From Casuarius casuarius (lineage: Eukaryota; Chordata; Aves; Casuariiformes; Casuariidae): a stretch of DNA of 64,000 bases. A model generated the notes under the pieces. It worked only from the letters and a program-made list of their open reading frames with translations. It had not been told where the DNA came from and made no database searches. Positions 1 to 14,600 of this stretch are shown here, in pieces. How positions within the stretch are numbered: the first letter of the stretch is position 1; every line of letters begins with the position of its first letter. Both the position numbers and the translations under genes were made by a program. Where the stretch lies: the NCBI GenBank assembly GCA_003342895.1, contig PTFA01000050.1, forward strand, positions 4,021,585 to 4,085,584. Direction: 5' to 3'.

Positions 1-1030
1 TAAAGGGGTAAAAACTGCAGAAATTTTAGTTTTTTGCAACTGTCTTGTGTTGTCTTTTAAGACCATAATTTAACTAGTGTGCTATGTGGGAACATTTTTA
101 TGAAGCTCTTTTCTTTTTCCTGCTTCAGAGATGCTGGAAAAGATAAATGCTGTCCTTGCAAACATAAGACCCTTTTCAAAAGAATGGAGATTCTGCTGGA
201 TTTTGCTATTTTTTCCCCCTCTTCTAGTTGAGGAACCTATCCTTATTTTGTAGGAGTTGAAAAATTACCACGATCACAGTTTCATAAACCAAGTGTTGAA
301 GGCTATAAAGGAAAACAGAAACCTTTTGTATAGATTTTCATTCCAAGTTCATACAGTTGCACAGTTCCGATTAAAATTGGCAAGCTTGAGATGGACTAGT
401 AACTAAAGCTGCTAAAAGAGTAAGACCATAAGAAAAGCATTGAGACCTAGGGTTAAGTGGTGTAAAAATGCAAAGCAGCTATTCTACTATTTGAAGAATT
501 AATGTGCAGTTTACATCTTAAACCACAACCACTGCAAAAGTAAACAGCACCACTGTTTAGTGAGATGCCAGTGCTCCTGAAGTCATTTGTAGATTTTGTA
601 TTAAAAGAGTTGTTTCTTTTCGGTAGGATTTACAGTTCGTGGACCAGAGTTACTGTTCCGTGTTAATGTGGCAAAAATGCAGTTTTAAAGAGTATTTTTA
701 AAAACACTGGAACCAGACATGCTTGTTAAGTATTTAGTAACTGATCCATAATCATCCAGAGATCTGCAAGCAATATAAAACAAAAAAAGAGCAAGCAGAA
801 TTTATTGCACTTGATAACTCTTAATACAATACCAAACTAAAAAAGAAAGAATTGTTGGATTGCTTTCTAAAGTAGTGGCTCATTCAGTATTTAGAACTGC
901 TGCCAATTGAGTCTGCTATTTAATTGTAGCCTCTTGCTGGAGTTGGAGCAATGCTGCAGTCGCTCAAACAACACTCTACTACACGCTACAGTATGCGCCC
1001 CACAGTGAGTAACTATTGTTTCTTCTGATT

Positions 1031-1047
1031 TTGTTGTTGTTGTTGTT
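1031..1047. repeat. (TTG)n microsatellite
   Basis: Nearly six perfect TTG units in the downstream flank. Confidence 0.85.
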
Positions 1048-1602
1048 CTGTTTTACTCCTGTCTCTCTGCTACCGCTTGAATGCTAAATATACTATAGCT
1101 AGGAAGACCTTTAGGACTGCTCCTTAAATATTAGCCAGAAGTTAGGTTTTCCAACCTCATTCATTCTCTGCACCATTTGGCAAGAGATTCTATAGTGGCT
1201 TAAAATTCTCCTTTAGAAACAATGCTTTTACCACGTTGGTTTGAGAAGGATTGATTCTGTGATTTCTGGGCAAGTTCTGCATACAAGGGAAGCACTGTCT
1301 AAGACAACTGTCTAAGCTTTCTCAGCTACCCCTCTGCCCACCTTCATTCCATCACTTTTAACTTACTCACAGATAGAGGGCAAAATTAATGTCAAACAAC
1401 ATGCATTTAATATGGAAACAAGTTATTGAAGGTTGAGTTGTAGTCAGTCACTATTACTTTCATTATCAGAATGTTTAAGGGCCAATTCTAAAGCTTGAAT
1501 ATATTTTGCTCTGATAAAATAAAACAGGCATTTTAATGATCTGTTCCATTGGGTTCATCCAGTAACACATTAAAGGTTGCCCATAAAGTCAATGAGAGCA
1601 TT

Positions 1603-1638
1603 TTTATTGACAGTTTTTACAAGCATTTGCTTTTTATT
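1603..1638 (-). terminator. candidate PHKB poly(A) signals (two AATAAA hexamers)
   Basis: Two perfect minus-strand AATAAA hexamers lie 30 nt apart (1633-1638 and 1603-1608), 856-891 nt past the stop codon. An earlier single hexamer is at 1887-1892. Which one is used cannot be told from sequence alone. Confidence 0.35.
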
Positions 1639-1886
1639 ACCTTTACCAAAATAAAGCATTTAGCATATGCTGCTTTCACATATTTAGTAGATAAATAAAT
1701 GTATCTTGAATTCTTTCATGCATTGATAGCTTATTTAATACAATTTTTTTCTTCATTGCCATGATGTTAGTTTTAAATACAGCTTGCTTCCCCCCCCCCC
1801 TTTTTTTACACGCATTTTTATCTTGTTACCATATATTTCCCTTGTTAACTTATAAATGTTTAAACAGCTGGGAAACTGCAGTGATA

Positions 1887-1892
1887 TTTATT
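1887..1892 (-). terminator. candidate proximal poly(A) signal
   Basis: This is the first perfect minus-strand AATAAA after the stop codon, about 600 nt into the putative 3' UTR. It is a possible proximal cleavage site. Confidence 0.3.
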
Positions 1893-2493
1893 CCTAGAGA
1901 TAAAGTCATTCTATGAGGGTGAAACCCACATAGCAAGTCATACACTGACAAACTAAAACGAAAACAACTTATGTATGCTATCAATGGAACCGTTACAGAA
2001 AATATTTTAGGAGTAACTTTTAACATTCACCTCTGTTTCGTCTCTAGAGTCCAAATCCCAAAAAACAGTCTAGGTTTCAGACTTCCACACTCTTAGGTGT
2101 ACTAAACATTAGTTAATTATAGGCCTTCAAGATAATTCTAAATGAATTTCAGAAACTAACAGTAACTTTTTTGTAATTACAAATAAATAGAGGTATAAAG
2201 ACATCTCGTACTGCATTTATCTCTAAGTTACCAAAGACATTAAATGTATAATTTAAGATCATAAATACAATCCCATTCAATTTAATCAAGATTAACTGCA
2301 TGTGCTCTGAGTATCATAGTTGAGAAAGAAAAATTAGGTGGCACTTAGTTTTAATGGCACTTCTTTCAGCAAAGGATGGGTATGCATTTCGTATTACTAG
2401 CCAGGGTTGCTCTTCAAAACGAGATTTTAATATTGCATGCAAAATACATTAAACACTAAATAAAGCAACAATTCCTGTGCTGTGTTTCAAGCT

Positions 2494-2631
2494 TTAGCTA
2501 ATGGTACACGGATCATCATGGCTTGGTTTCATTTCCCCTTCCAGCAATAAAGCAATCACAGCCTTACTCAAGTAACTGCATGTTCCCTTCTTTCCTACTG
2601 GGTGAGTGTTGTAAAATGCAGTCATGTCATC
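2494..2631 (-). CDS. PHKB: PHKB terminal coding exon with CaaX-type C-terminus (residues ~1049-1093)
   Basis: One hundred thirty-eight nt including TAA at 2494-2496: [40 protein letters not shown] and PCTIS. The acceptor is a strong pyrimidine tract ending ctgctgtag. The last four residues C-T-I-S form a CaaX-type box. In this family the equivalent Cys (1090) is reported to be farnesylated. The exon continues into the 3' UTR toward lower coordinates. Confidence 0.96.
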   Translation of the reverse strand, partial: DDMTAFYNTHPVGKKGTCSYLSKAVIALLLEGEMKPSHDDPCTIS

Positions 2632-5600
2632 CTACAGCAGAGGAAAAAAAAGTTTCCATTAGTGTTGATTAATAAGGCAGACAAAGGTTAACAGGAGCTA
2701 AATTACAGATAAGTTAGAAATACAAATGTGTTTTTTAGACTCTGAAAGTGTGATATAGTTCTGCTTGATTTTCAAAAAACTTCAGAATGTACTTATCCAA
2801 ACATATGTGAAAATCAGATTAATAAAACATTGCATATATTCCTTTACTGAGTTGTCCAGTGCTGCACAGGTATCTTCTTAATATTTTTAAAATATTAAGT
2901 AGTGAGAGAGAACAAGTGCTCTCCTAGAACGTGCAGATGGACGATTGCCATGGGGTGACTTACTGTGCTACCGTAATATGACTGTATGGGCAGGTCTTTC
3001 AGTACAACACGTAGACATACTGATTAAAGATCTATTTCAAAACAAAACAAAAAACCCACCAAACCCAAGAAGCCAAATCACAGGTAGCAAATCAACTTAC
3101 TTCATTAATCAGATAACATAACAAAGTAAATTTCCTTCATCAAACAACTGTTCTGTTCAGTTAGTGATGCTATGACATCTGCTTGTTTTCAAATTATATA
3201 TTGGCTGTTATCATAAAGGTTCAAATATTTAATTCAGAAAATTGGTTACTTCCCAATCACTTTATTAAATCAAGGGCAGAGACTCTATTATGTAAAAATT
3301 AAACTTTGCTGTTTTAGGGAGCGTTTGAAATTACTGGAGCAAACATTTTTGACATTCATTACAACGTGTTAATAGGGAAATAACAAAGTTCAAAATATTT
3401 ACAAGTCAGTTTAATAGGAAAACGTAGTTCAGACAGGTGGTGTTTTTGTTTTTGCAGAATTTGTTAGGAAAAGTTGAGACAGAATAACATCAGGACAATA
3501 CTGAATAGGCTACAGTTAACAGCCAGTGGGCAGATACCTAGGAATAAAGGAGAACCAGATTCCAAAATCATGGCTTGCTAAAACTTTAAATGCATATTGT
3601 TGTTGGAAATTCAAGCTCCCATCTTAAATGTACTATTTACAACTCTAAGTTGGGATTCCTCATTCTAAAAAAGCATCATTCTAATTAGGATTTAAGGTAG
3701 GATTTATGTACTGTTTTTTTGTAGAACTGCTTCTGTTCATTCACATGTAGTATTTGCTGTTCTTACCAAACAGCAAAACAGAATTACCACAGGGAAACTG
3801 AAGAAAACATTGTTGCCTAGATAGTGTCATCAAGGAAAGCCTTTCCTTTCCTAAGAGCTGGGCTTTAGAGGGGGGAAAAAAAAAAAAAAAGTCACTTACG
3901 TGGAGGCTAGGCAGCACCAGTAAAAATGGCTCTTTGTGTGGGATTTTTCTTTCAGTTTATAGCTACAAGACCACCTTGTCTCTGAAATCAGTAGCATATA
4001 CTGTGCATACTGGCACTTAATAGCCACTTGTGTGGATGATACACATCTAGTTCTGCTATGGCTGCAATCACAGAATCATTATCCTCTAAAATGGGCAGGC
4101 CAAAAGGGTCATGACTCAAAGAAAATCATATCTTTTTTAAAAACAATGATCTTCCGTACAGTGATGTGTTGCTAGGGCTGGATATCTGGATTTCTTTCAA
4201 ATCTCATTACAAAAAAAGTAGTGGCAAGAAAGTGAACCTTAAAATTTTAGAAAGAATACTTGAGGAGCACATCCTTCCTCATCTTACAAATGAGCTAAAT
4301 TCAACTACAGGAAGCACTGTTGCTTATTAGCATGGTACACCACTATCTCTAATGTAATAATGTCTATTCTATAATTATAGAGTCTATGAATTGATACATT
4401 ATTCAGAGCTAGCGTTGCTGTCTCTGAGCAGATCATACACAGTGCACTGCCAGACTGTGCCAGTAAGATCCTCCTCAGTAGCAGGATTCATCCCACTGCT
4501 TTACCCACATTTCCTACTTCAACCACCCCAAAAAACTGACTTTATTACAGATTTCCAGAGCTTTAAGGCACCAAAACCGAGAATACTTAGTCTTAAGAGC
4601 TACTTAATCATTGTTTCATTTATTTTGTTTTTAAATCTCAAAGATTAAAAGCTTTCTAGGTCACAAATACAACTCTAGCACAAAAAAAAAAAAATCAATA
4701 GCTAAGAATACTTTCAGGTTTGCCTTTAAAGTTCTTACAGAAAGTATTGGCCACAGGAGTTTTTTGGTTACTAAGTTTTTCTGAATATCCTTGTGCTTAT
4801 GGTCCTAATTTCACACTTACTTGCTGAACTTAAGGTTCTTCTTTCTTACAAACTTTCATCATTCTCAACTCTTCTCTGTTCTAGTTCCCCCTGCAATCAA
4901 CTCTTTCCATTTTTAACAAATATTCAAGCTACTTCAGCTTTAATCAGACATTCATTTTAGAGCCAGGTGATACTGTGAGTGGTCTCCTTACCAGACTGGT
5001 TTGAATTCACAACTCAGCAAATAAAATAAATGCACATTCTACCTCTGCTTATAGGCTCTGCACAGGCTTCTTATTATACAGCTCTTATATACATTCCTTT
5101 ATTATTTGTGTTCCATTCTGAATTCCTATCAATTAGCTTTGTACTATGAACTTCACAGAACTAACCATTATAACCAACTTCAAGAAGAATGGTAAATTCT
5201 GTAAGGCAGTACTATTTTACTCACTTGTATTTCAGCTTCCTTAGGCCTGTTCTCATCTTTCTGAAAGTCATGAAATGCTTCTTTTACCACTTTGTCCAAG
5301 TCCACTTTATCGTGGAACGCTAGCTCAGGATTTCTCTCCAAAATAACAGATATAACCATCAACAACTAGAAGGGGGAAAAAAAGACTGTAAGACCTTAAA
5401 TTTGATTTGTTAAAATTTAGGTTACATAAAAAGCACTGTGAATAACTGCATATGCTTGATTTAAGCAGGAAGCAATTTAATAACGGCACTGGTAATAGTG
5501 TACAGATAATAGAATTCTGAGTTTGATAAAAGAATCACTGAAAAAGCAGGCTTTTGTGAAAGGTTACAATTTCTGGGGACTGCCTATTTAAGGACAGTGA

Positions 5601-8600
5601 GCAAGTGACTGATGACATTAACATCTAACTTTGTTGGGAGTCAAGAAGTTATTTTCCAGTTTATTTAGTTCTCTCTATGGCTACACAAATGATAGTTGCT
5701 CAGCCAAAGGAGGGGGTGAAGAGGAGCAAACGCTGAACCTCTGTACTATCTAAGCTTACAAAAAATAAAATGAGTAAACACAAAAAGTCCGACTTTTTGA
5801 GAATTTAGATTCCTTATACCTAAAGGAGGTTTAAAATAGGAAGACGAACATCATAAGTGACTTTTCATAGTGACTAGAAACAGGTAGTAGAATTTATATT
5901 GGTCATCTTTGATAACTCTTATCTTTTAGCAAAAATTGGGACTGTTCCAGCAAGCTGCACAGCCATTAGTCGTTAGCCAGAATTGAGGTGGTTTTGAATT
6001 TATCTTACTGTGAAGGAATATTCACAGGCACCAGGGACAGATACTTGGGAACCAATAACGAATGCTGCTGACACCAGGTGCAGGAGTGGGGAAGGAGTTC
6101 AAGCAGGGTGCTCCAATTAGCTTGTTGTTTTGCTGTTAGATACTGGAACAGAAGGGGGCTGGAAGTTACTTGGTTCAGTTACATAAAGGGACTTACTAGA
6201 CAGCCTCAGCGAAATGGGAAAGAAGAATCTGTCACAGGGCAAACTGATGTTTTAGAGCACTTTTCTCCTTACACATAGAAAAGTGTTTGGAAGAGGCATG
6301 GGCTAGGGCCTTTATGGAAAGCTATTTTGGAATTATTCTTTTTACTTGTTTTCACCTCCTGTGACCTAGTGCAAATGCAAATGTCATTAATATTTGACCT
6401 ACCAGCTAAAGGACAGGAGCTTCAAACACTTAAGTGTGTGTTCTTAGCAGGTTAACAGGAGCCTGCTTATTCTAACAAAATCTATGGAGAAAGCACTGAA
6501 GCAAGTGTTTATATTTTAAATACTATTTCTTGAAATATTTGCACCTCAGTTACTTTTTTTTTTTAAGCTGTAACAGAAGTCATACTTATTATAAAGTTTC
6601 CCTCATTGTAGGCCACAGACCTCCACAATAATTTGTCTGTATTCCGGCTGGTCAATGCTTTGCAGCATATCTTCAACTAGAAGGGAAAAATTCATTTCAT
6701 ACATCGTCATATCCGATAAGGTCGGTTGCTGGAAAACAAATAATACTCTTACTGAAAAGCAATTTGCATTACATCAGAAGCACACTCAGACAGAGCCTAT
6801 TTACTTGCTGAATAAATAATATACAACTAAGAAATATGACTACTGTAGGATCAAAAAGGAAGCAGATTTCAGAGTCCACGATAGCACAGCTCTAAGCCCC
6901 CATGACTTGGAGAGGGCCTTCTGGTCTTATACTCTTACAAATCTGTTTTGAAAAGAGTAAGTGACCTCCATTCTATTATAACTGTATTTAACACAGAACT
7001 GAACAGAAAACTTGAAAATAATTTTCAAGTATCAGAAAAGGAACCAATTAAGCTGAAGTAATGTATTAGGGCATATAATGGATATTAACAGAAAAATAGT
7101 TTACCATAAATAAGGTAGAGCAGAAATAATTGTGCATCTGTGCATGTTTTACCTGTGGTAAAAATCTTCCTGCTACTATTAAACCATTAGGGGTCCTTTC
7201 CAAGATCTGCCACACTTTGTCGTAGAATCCAGCAGGAGTTCGATTGAGAGAACCATCTATCTGACGCCTGTTAAGCCAGCTTCTGTGGACAAAGAAAGAA
7301 GGAAAAAAAAGGCTGTTTCAGGTACAGAACCAAGCAATGTTTTGAGGTATAAGCCAGCAGGGTAAGCGTGACAGCAAGTATCTATCAATGATGCAGATGC
7401 AGTATACGTTTTGCTTCCTACTAAGTTTGGCTCTACAGAGAACAAAATCAAGATGCTGGGGATGTGGAGGTTAGAATGCTATTCCTGTATGTGTTTGTGC
7501 CTTACATAACTGCAGTAAAAGAATTAACTGTGAAATCTATTCAATGCAGTACAATAGCAGTAATAGGTTGAATTCGTATCTAGTTGATGAAGCCACCATA
7601 AACTAATACATGTATAAAACAGAAGTTGCTTGCATATTTAGTAACGCAATTTGTCTGGTACCTATGACAGCAAAATTTGTACACACTGCAAAAAGAAACA
7701 ATTATTCATTGTAATATTAAGATTTATTTTATCATACTACAGTATTCAAAATGATTATATAAATATAACTCAGTGAAATTCTGCATATACAAAATCTGTT
7801 GTGGATTAGAAATACATACTGTTCAATTTAAATACCAGGTTAGAAAAAAGCATTTTAAAAGGACTGACATACATAGTATTTTTTTTTGAGCAGTGCGGGA
7901 ATAAAAATGACCTGTAAATTTAGGGAATTCAGTATAAAGTGTTTTTTCTAAACTGAAGCTTTGAAAAAACTGATGGAGAGTGTGTGTGTTTGGGGGGGTG
8001 TTCTGCTCAAATGAAATTACTAGTATTCTCGGTTTTTTATTTATCATCTGTTTGTATGTATTGCTAACTGATCTTGCCGTTTTCAAAATAAAACTACTTG
8101 TTTGTTGATTTATGCAGGTGCCAGTAGGCCTGATGGAATAACAAAAAGGACCTGACAATGAATACCTGTTATCTTAAAGAGTGGAGAAACAGTGAATAAA
8201 TACCCACTGAGATCTGAGGCACAGGGGACCGGAAAGGAGAAATCCAACTCGGACCATTCATCAAAACAGTATGTATTTTTACACTTCAGTTTTCTTTAGT
8301 TCCCACCAAAATGCATTCATATTTTGAAAAGCAAGATTTGATAAGTTGCATTTAGTTGCATTTAGTTGCTGGAAGTTGAGCTGGAAGCTGGAGCTGATCA
8401 TATGCTTTCCCAACTACACTAGAAGACCAAGCAAAAACTGTTTAAAAAAAGAGTATCGTAAGTGGTGCATCCTCTGAACAGGTTTGAACTCTAGATAATT
8501 GGATATGCTTTATGTGAACAGATATATATAAAGTGAAAACTTTTAAAGTGCTTTTGATACAGTAGCTGTCACTGACTTATTACTGACCTCTAATTACTTT

Positions 8601-11600
8601 AAAATGCTACATATTGACGTGATCCTTGCAGTGATTTTCTGTGTACATTACTATGGTAAGGTAGACAGTCCTGTACACTGTTTGAGGAAAAACTGAGTTT
8701 TACAAATGTTCAGAGCATTAAAAGAACAATGCTGTGTTGTAAGAAGGCTGCTTGCAAACTTTTGACCTATACAGATAAGTGAAAAAGAGCATCTGTGGAA
8801 GTCTACACTCCATTGGATATATACATTATCATATCCTGGAGCCCAGTGTAAGAGGTAGGAAAACTGCAAAAATCTTACTCTGGATGAAGACTTGGAGGGA
8901 GGGTTATTTCTGGGGAGACCAGAAGGAAGGCACATATACCACTGGCCCTTCATGCATAACAAATTAGTTAGCAGTGATATATGGGATCACAGTAGTTGAG
9001 AATTTTCTAGAAATCACAACAGAATTAAAACCTGTCACAGAAGGATAATGCAGGAAGACAGTGTTCCCTACTCCTATCACAGACAGAACTTTCAAAAATA
9101 AGTCACGAGCAGCTAAGGAAAAATGAGCTAGTAATACTGTACAGGAAGAAGTTAAAGTGTAAGAAATTGTGAAGGATATGCTGTTTAGCTTTCATACTCA
9201 TACCCCAAAAAAGAATCTTCATTCTCAGCAAGTCAACCAGAGCACTCTGTGCTGACCCAGCTAATGTATACATCAAAGCAATCAAAAGCAGAATGGACTG
9301 TGACAACAGAGAGAAGATCCCTAATGAAGGATAGTGCTTGAATTATATACAGTACTGTGACTGACCGTAATGTTTCCTAAATAGCATAATACTTAATGAA
9401 AAATGCTGCAAAGAGAAGCCAAAGTTGTTCTGCTAAAGCTTTTAAGGGAAGAATATCAACATCAACACGAGTAGAAACAGTAACTAAACAGTGAGCATCA
9501 CTAACCACAGTGAAGACACTTTGAAAAGCCTGGGGAAAATGCTCATAGAGTACATAGTGAATTGGATCTAGAGATTCCACATCATACCAGCTGGGTAAGA
9601 GGAGGCAGACACCAAGTTAAAGAGCTTGTTTTTCTGTCATTGTAGACTGAAAAAAATTAAAACAAGTGGTTTTAATTGAAGGAACATCAGTAGTATGAAG
9701 TGTGGTATGTCTCCTCTTTGTTGAGGAGCAAGGTTTTAGACGCCATCATCTATTCAGTCAAGAAGGACTACAGAAATTATCAGCAGTACCAGTGCCAAAG
9801 TTTAATCTAACTACAAGTAAAACTTATAGGAGGACTTTTGAGTTTAGTCTCATCAACATAGCTAGTATGGTAAGTGGAGAGACTGTAATTTTAACTTTTG
9901 TCTTTCATATTTGTACACCACAGTGAATGCTCTTTTTGGCAGCTTTTTGACACTTACAGCTTGGAGAAAAGATTACAAGTTTCAGCTAACTTAGCTATGT
10001 CTCAAATACCCTAGAAAAAATCTGTATTTAAATCATATAAGCAGCTAGAAGAAAGAGGGCACTGAAGAGCAGACAAGCTGTTCTTACTACTACGAGTTAC
10101 TTAGATGGACAGTGTTGAGTAATTTTTGGCTCATTTCCCCTCCATCAAGGAATATGATGCTTCACATTACTGTCAAAGTATAGATTACTACTATAAAGGT
10201 AGTGTAGGTAGGATAAAGGTGAAAAAGTAAGCTGCAATGTAAAAAACAATTGTAAAATCTGGACACAGTTGAAAGAATGAAGAAGTACATCTCTACTACC
10301 TCTCCTTAAATAAGAGTATTATTATTGATATTACTGATATTACTGATAGATATTATTATAAATGTAATAGATACTATTATTGATACTACTGATCACAGAT
10401 ACGTAGTGATTTAAGACATATACAAAATATTTCAGAAATGCAAATTACATGAACAGTCTATTATCAATGACAACAGGTACCACAAACCCACTCATCTCAT
10501 TACCTCCCCTGCTGCTGTGGTTGAAGAATATCCAGCAGAAGCTGCTTCACTTCACTAGGGGACATCTGGTATAAGTCCTTGGCTGGCATATCCCCAGCAC
10601 GGATTTTTAATTCATACTTCATAGCATGGATAATCCATCTGAAGTAGAAGAAGGAAAACATTCATTGGTTAAAAACAAAGTCTCCTAAGATGAAAAAAAT
10701 AGCCTAGTAAAATACGTCTTGAGAATTCCAGGTGATCCTGCTTGTGCATTATCTGGCCGTCAGGAGCTGCAAGAAGTATCAAACAAATACTCTATTGTTC
10801 TTACTGTACTAGGGAATATACGTAGAGTTAGCATTTGTTTGCATTGTAATATAAACTGAAAGTAATACTGTGCATTTTTTAAGAAATGGATTGTGAAGCA
10901 CACTGTTCAAAAGGAAGATATATTTGAGCACATATTCCCCTACATCTCGCACATTCATTACGACAAACATTCACATGCCTTTTGATGTTAAAATTCCTAC
11001 TCAAAATTATGCTCTGATAGAATATGCATTTTGCTGATGAGTTTAAAAATTACAAAAATTAAATGATTATACATTTTAAAAGACTTTAAGGTTTATAGCT
11101 TTATCCTTTGAAATTCCTTTCTGCAGTTTATCACGTTTTTCTTTCATTTGCTATTTCATTTTGAAAGGATTTGATTAAAAAATTATGAAAACAGTGAAGA
11201 CCTCTACAGTATTGAGCCTTAGGTATTAGAGAGGCAGAACTTTACAAATTATTGAAGGGAAACTTCTGTACATAATAGAGAAACAGTGAGGGCTGCAGCC
11301 TCTAATATAATAACAAAGATGAAATAATATATAGATACATCTGGAGAAGCAAGATGACTGAACACGTAGCTCCTTTATCATCTGTATTGCCTCAGTCCAA
11401 GTAGGTATTACCGTCAAAAGGGAAAAGAAACTGAACTAACTTGCATCTTTAAACTGTCCATCATACTACACTTGATCACATATTTTGGCATATGTCAAAA
11501 AGCCTTACTCCAATTATGAGAGAGAAAATGCAAGTCAAATAAAAACATTTATAAAGTATTCCTAAGAGATTCACCTCATCACCTGTACAGCCAGATTCCA

Positions 11601-14600
11601 CAGGTATTTGATTATTTAGCCTACGAGGGAAAGATTTTTTTTGTTTGTGTAAGTCAAGTCATAGTTTTTAGTTCTGAAGGATTCTTAGTAACTTCACAGA
11701 CTTCTGAGAAGTCAGGCAGACTGATTCAACATTGCTGTACTCTTGAGACGTCTAGGACCATTCAACAAAAGATGTAAGATATAGGAGACTATTAGGCAAT
11801 ATGGGAATACTACATTACATAAAGTATATTACCTTTTATTTATTTTACTGTGTGAACAAGGGCCTTATCTTTTTACTAAGATTAACAAACAAAATATTGG
11901 TTTGGGAATACATTCATTTTTCACTGATGACTCAACTGCATCTGTGTGCAAGTCATTCACTGGTATTTTCTGTTTGCAGTGGCTGATATGAGATAGTCTA
12001 GCAAAATGAAAAGTGGACCTCCTACTGAACTCTGACAGCTAAGAGAGGTAGATAGAGGCCAGTTGATTGGAAGCTTTTACAGTAATAGGTCTGTCAGGAA
12101 CTTGATCTATTTCAACATGAAAGCCTGAAAACAAATCAATAACAAGACACTAAATCAAATCATTATCAAATTGGAATTGTTTCTGTGAGAAGGTTAATTT
12201 TGCTCACTGGAATGGGTGATAACACTGAAATAAAGGAAAATCTCTACAATTAACCTTGGAAGACTAAAAGAAAAGCTGGCAAAAATAGTAGTTAAAGAGA
12301 ATCAGGAAGGGGAGGGAGGAACAGTAATGTGGCTCTGTAGAGGCCACAGAAAGAATATTTAAATGGTAAAGGACAGATAAACCTGCAGTTATATGTAATA
12401 CATACAGGTGATGCAAGATGTTTTTGTTACTGTTTTTAGAATGACTCAAACGTACTGCTGAAGTGGAAGCATCAGTATTATGTGCTAGGGAAAAGACTGT
12501 TGGTGTCTATCATCTCCAGTGCTGAAATGTTGCATTTTCCCTATCAAAAAATGTTCAAGATGGAACACTAAAGTTCAGTTTGGGTCTAGAGCATTTTCTG
12601 TTCTGGGTATGAAGAGCTGTATCTGAAAATCTGTAATCAAAGGTTAAGAACTAATTATAAAGCATGCTTGCTGCAATTCTATAAAGTTCAGTCAGTAGCA
12701 ACTCACCTCTTCAAAGAAGTGCTTATTCAAACATGTTTCTTTCTAAATGTGACAGAATAATTACTGTAAATAGCAGTATAGACGCAGATATCATGGAATA
12801 CAGTAACAGTCAAACACCGATTATTTGCAGGTTGCAGGTGTTGTGTATGTCCATAATACTGTCTAGGGAAACTATTCAGTTTTGTTTGTCTTAAGAGCAA
12901 AAACACATTTTTAGTAAGATCAACTTACAGGAGACATCAGGTCTTATTTACCATGGCATGTAAGTATTTTTGTGTAGAGAACAGCTCTTGCATGATGTTC
13001 TCACCAGATACCAGCTATTCGAATTCATTAAATATCAGAAGTATACCTTGGTGCCTCAAAGTATTTTTCTGAAAATTGTAATGGCACGTACATTTGAACT
13101 GCAGAAAGCTTTTGTTAGTCGAAATGCCTGTTACAGACAACATTGTAAAAGAATAAGCTAACTGCAAGGCAGGCTATTGTACTGAAACACTGAAAGCAAA
13201 TAGTTTAAGTACCTCGAAACCCTGCTTCCAAGAGATTTTTTGCTCATGGTTGATGGACTTTTAAATTAAAATTGAATTAGACAAAGCTACATCATGAGCT
13301 TACCATTATTAGAAACTAGAGAACAGAACTAGTAGTGTATCTTGACTTGGAGGAAGATTGTGGTTTCAAAAGGAAATCCAATTCATGCTGCCTCTCTCCT
13401 AGTTTATCACATTTATGCAGTCTCTCTCGTTTACCCATTTGCCCAAAAGCTACATTACACAGACGCCTGCTCTAGGGAGCAAAGAGCTTTTAAAAGCTCA
13501 AGCCAAGAGCCTTAATCCCAGTCTGCATTTTTTCCCTCCTCCTTCTCCAACTCCTGAAAGTCTCTGACAGTAACAGCTCTTGCTATTCTCTACCTCTTGT
13601 TTTGTCCCTGCATGCCTGTACAATACATCCCCAGCCTCCAGCCATGTCCCTCTAACCTGCCTGCTAGGTGGGCAGGCTGCAGCACACCCTGTACACATCT
13701 ACATTACCTATGAGGCAGCATAAAGAAAAAAGAAGCAGTGTTTGCGAACTGGTGTGATCCGTTATGGTTGTAGGACTGTACGTCCACACCACATTTACCA
13801 GTAATGAAATTCATGCAGGTTACCAGCCCTAGGCACACACTGCACATCTGTACTTACTAAGTGATGAGAAGTAGATTTCTGTAGAGATAGCCTTGCTGCA
13901 CATACACAGAGAGCAAACTGCATCCACTTTGCAAATGGGAAACTGTAGGTGCCACCCCAACATGCAGCATATCTGCTGCCAGGAGGGAACCTCTCAGCAC
14001 CAGGAACAACGTGCTTGAGTGCATACCTCATTGCTCCAGGTACGGGTCTGAGGCCACCTTTCATTTAAAACAGAACCCCTGCAACTCATTACATCACTGA
14101 TAGAGACTCACTCATTGTGGCTTTTGCAGAGCTACACGTTCTCCAGTGAGCTGGCTGCTCACTGCCTCCTTGGCTGCTAGGTGAGCCAGGCAGAACATTC
14201 TGCCTCTTGGCTGCTGGCAGGACAAGGTGACCGGGAGGCTGCACGCTTGCACTAGCCCACGTGCTGCACAAAATGTATCTGTGAGTCTCCACTACAGTGT
14301 TTCTGTTTTTGAAGCCCTAATGTGATAGGGAGTTAACTTTGAAAAAAATACTGCAGTTTACTGTGTTTGCTGTAAGGAAGCTTCAGGGTATTGTTAGACT
14401 GCCCTTCCTCCACTTTACACTGTTGATTGAGGTTAGTTGTGTACCCAGTTTTGGCACAATAATTTTAAGCATGCTTACTAAAAATACAAAATTGAAGTGT
14501 ACAGATTTTGTTGAATCATCTTATATAAACCATTATTGCAATGAAGCAACAATCTCAGTTGATGCACGTAAGTTCTGTTGCAATACAAGTGATAAGAACA

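Larger units (their letters stand above)
1..2493 (-). other. PHKB: PHKB 3' UTR and downstream flank
   Basis: No other coding region is recognised here. The sequence is AT-rich and contains the PHKB 3' UTR of unknown length. Several minus-strand AATAAA signals lie at 1887-1892, 1633-1638, 1603-1608 and 801-806. A (TTG)n run sits at 1031-1047 and a C11-T7 run at 1790-1807. The next gene downstream is not visible. Confidence 0.7.
7283..10503 (-). other. PHKB intron (3221 nt)
   Basis: No exon is recognised. It contains a 10-bp tandem repeat at 8342-8369 and a degenerate ATT/GATATTACT tandem tract at 10316-10393. Confidence 0.85.

Noticed and set aside
4060..4090. Sequence like the CR1 retrotransposon 3' end (aatcacagaatcatt)
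   Set aside because: Only one imperfect unit is present and the sequence around it does not resemble CR1.
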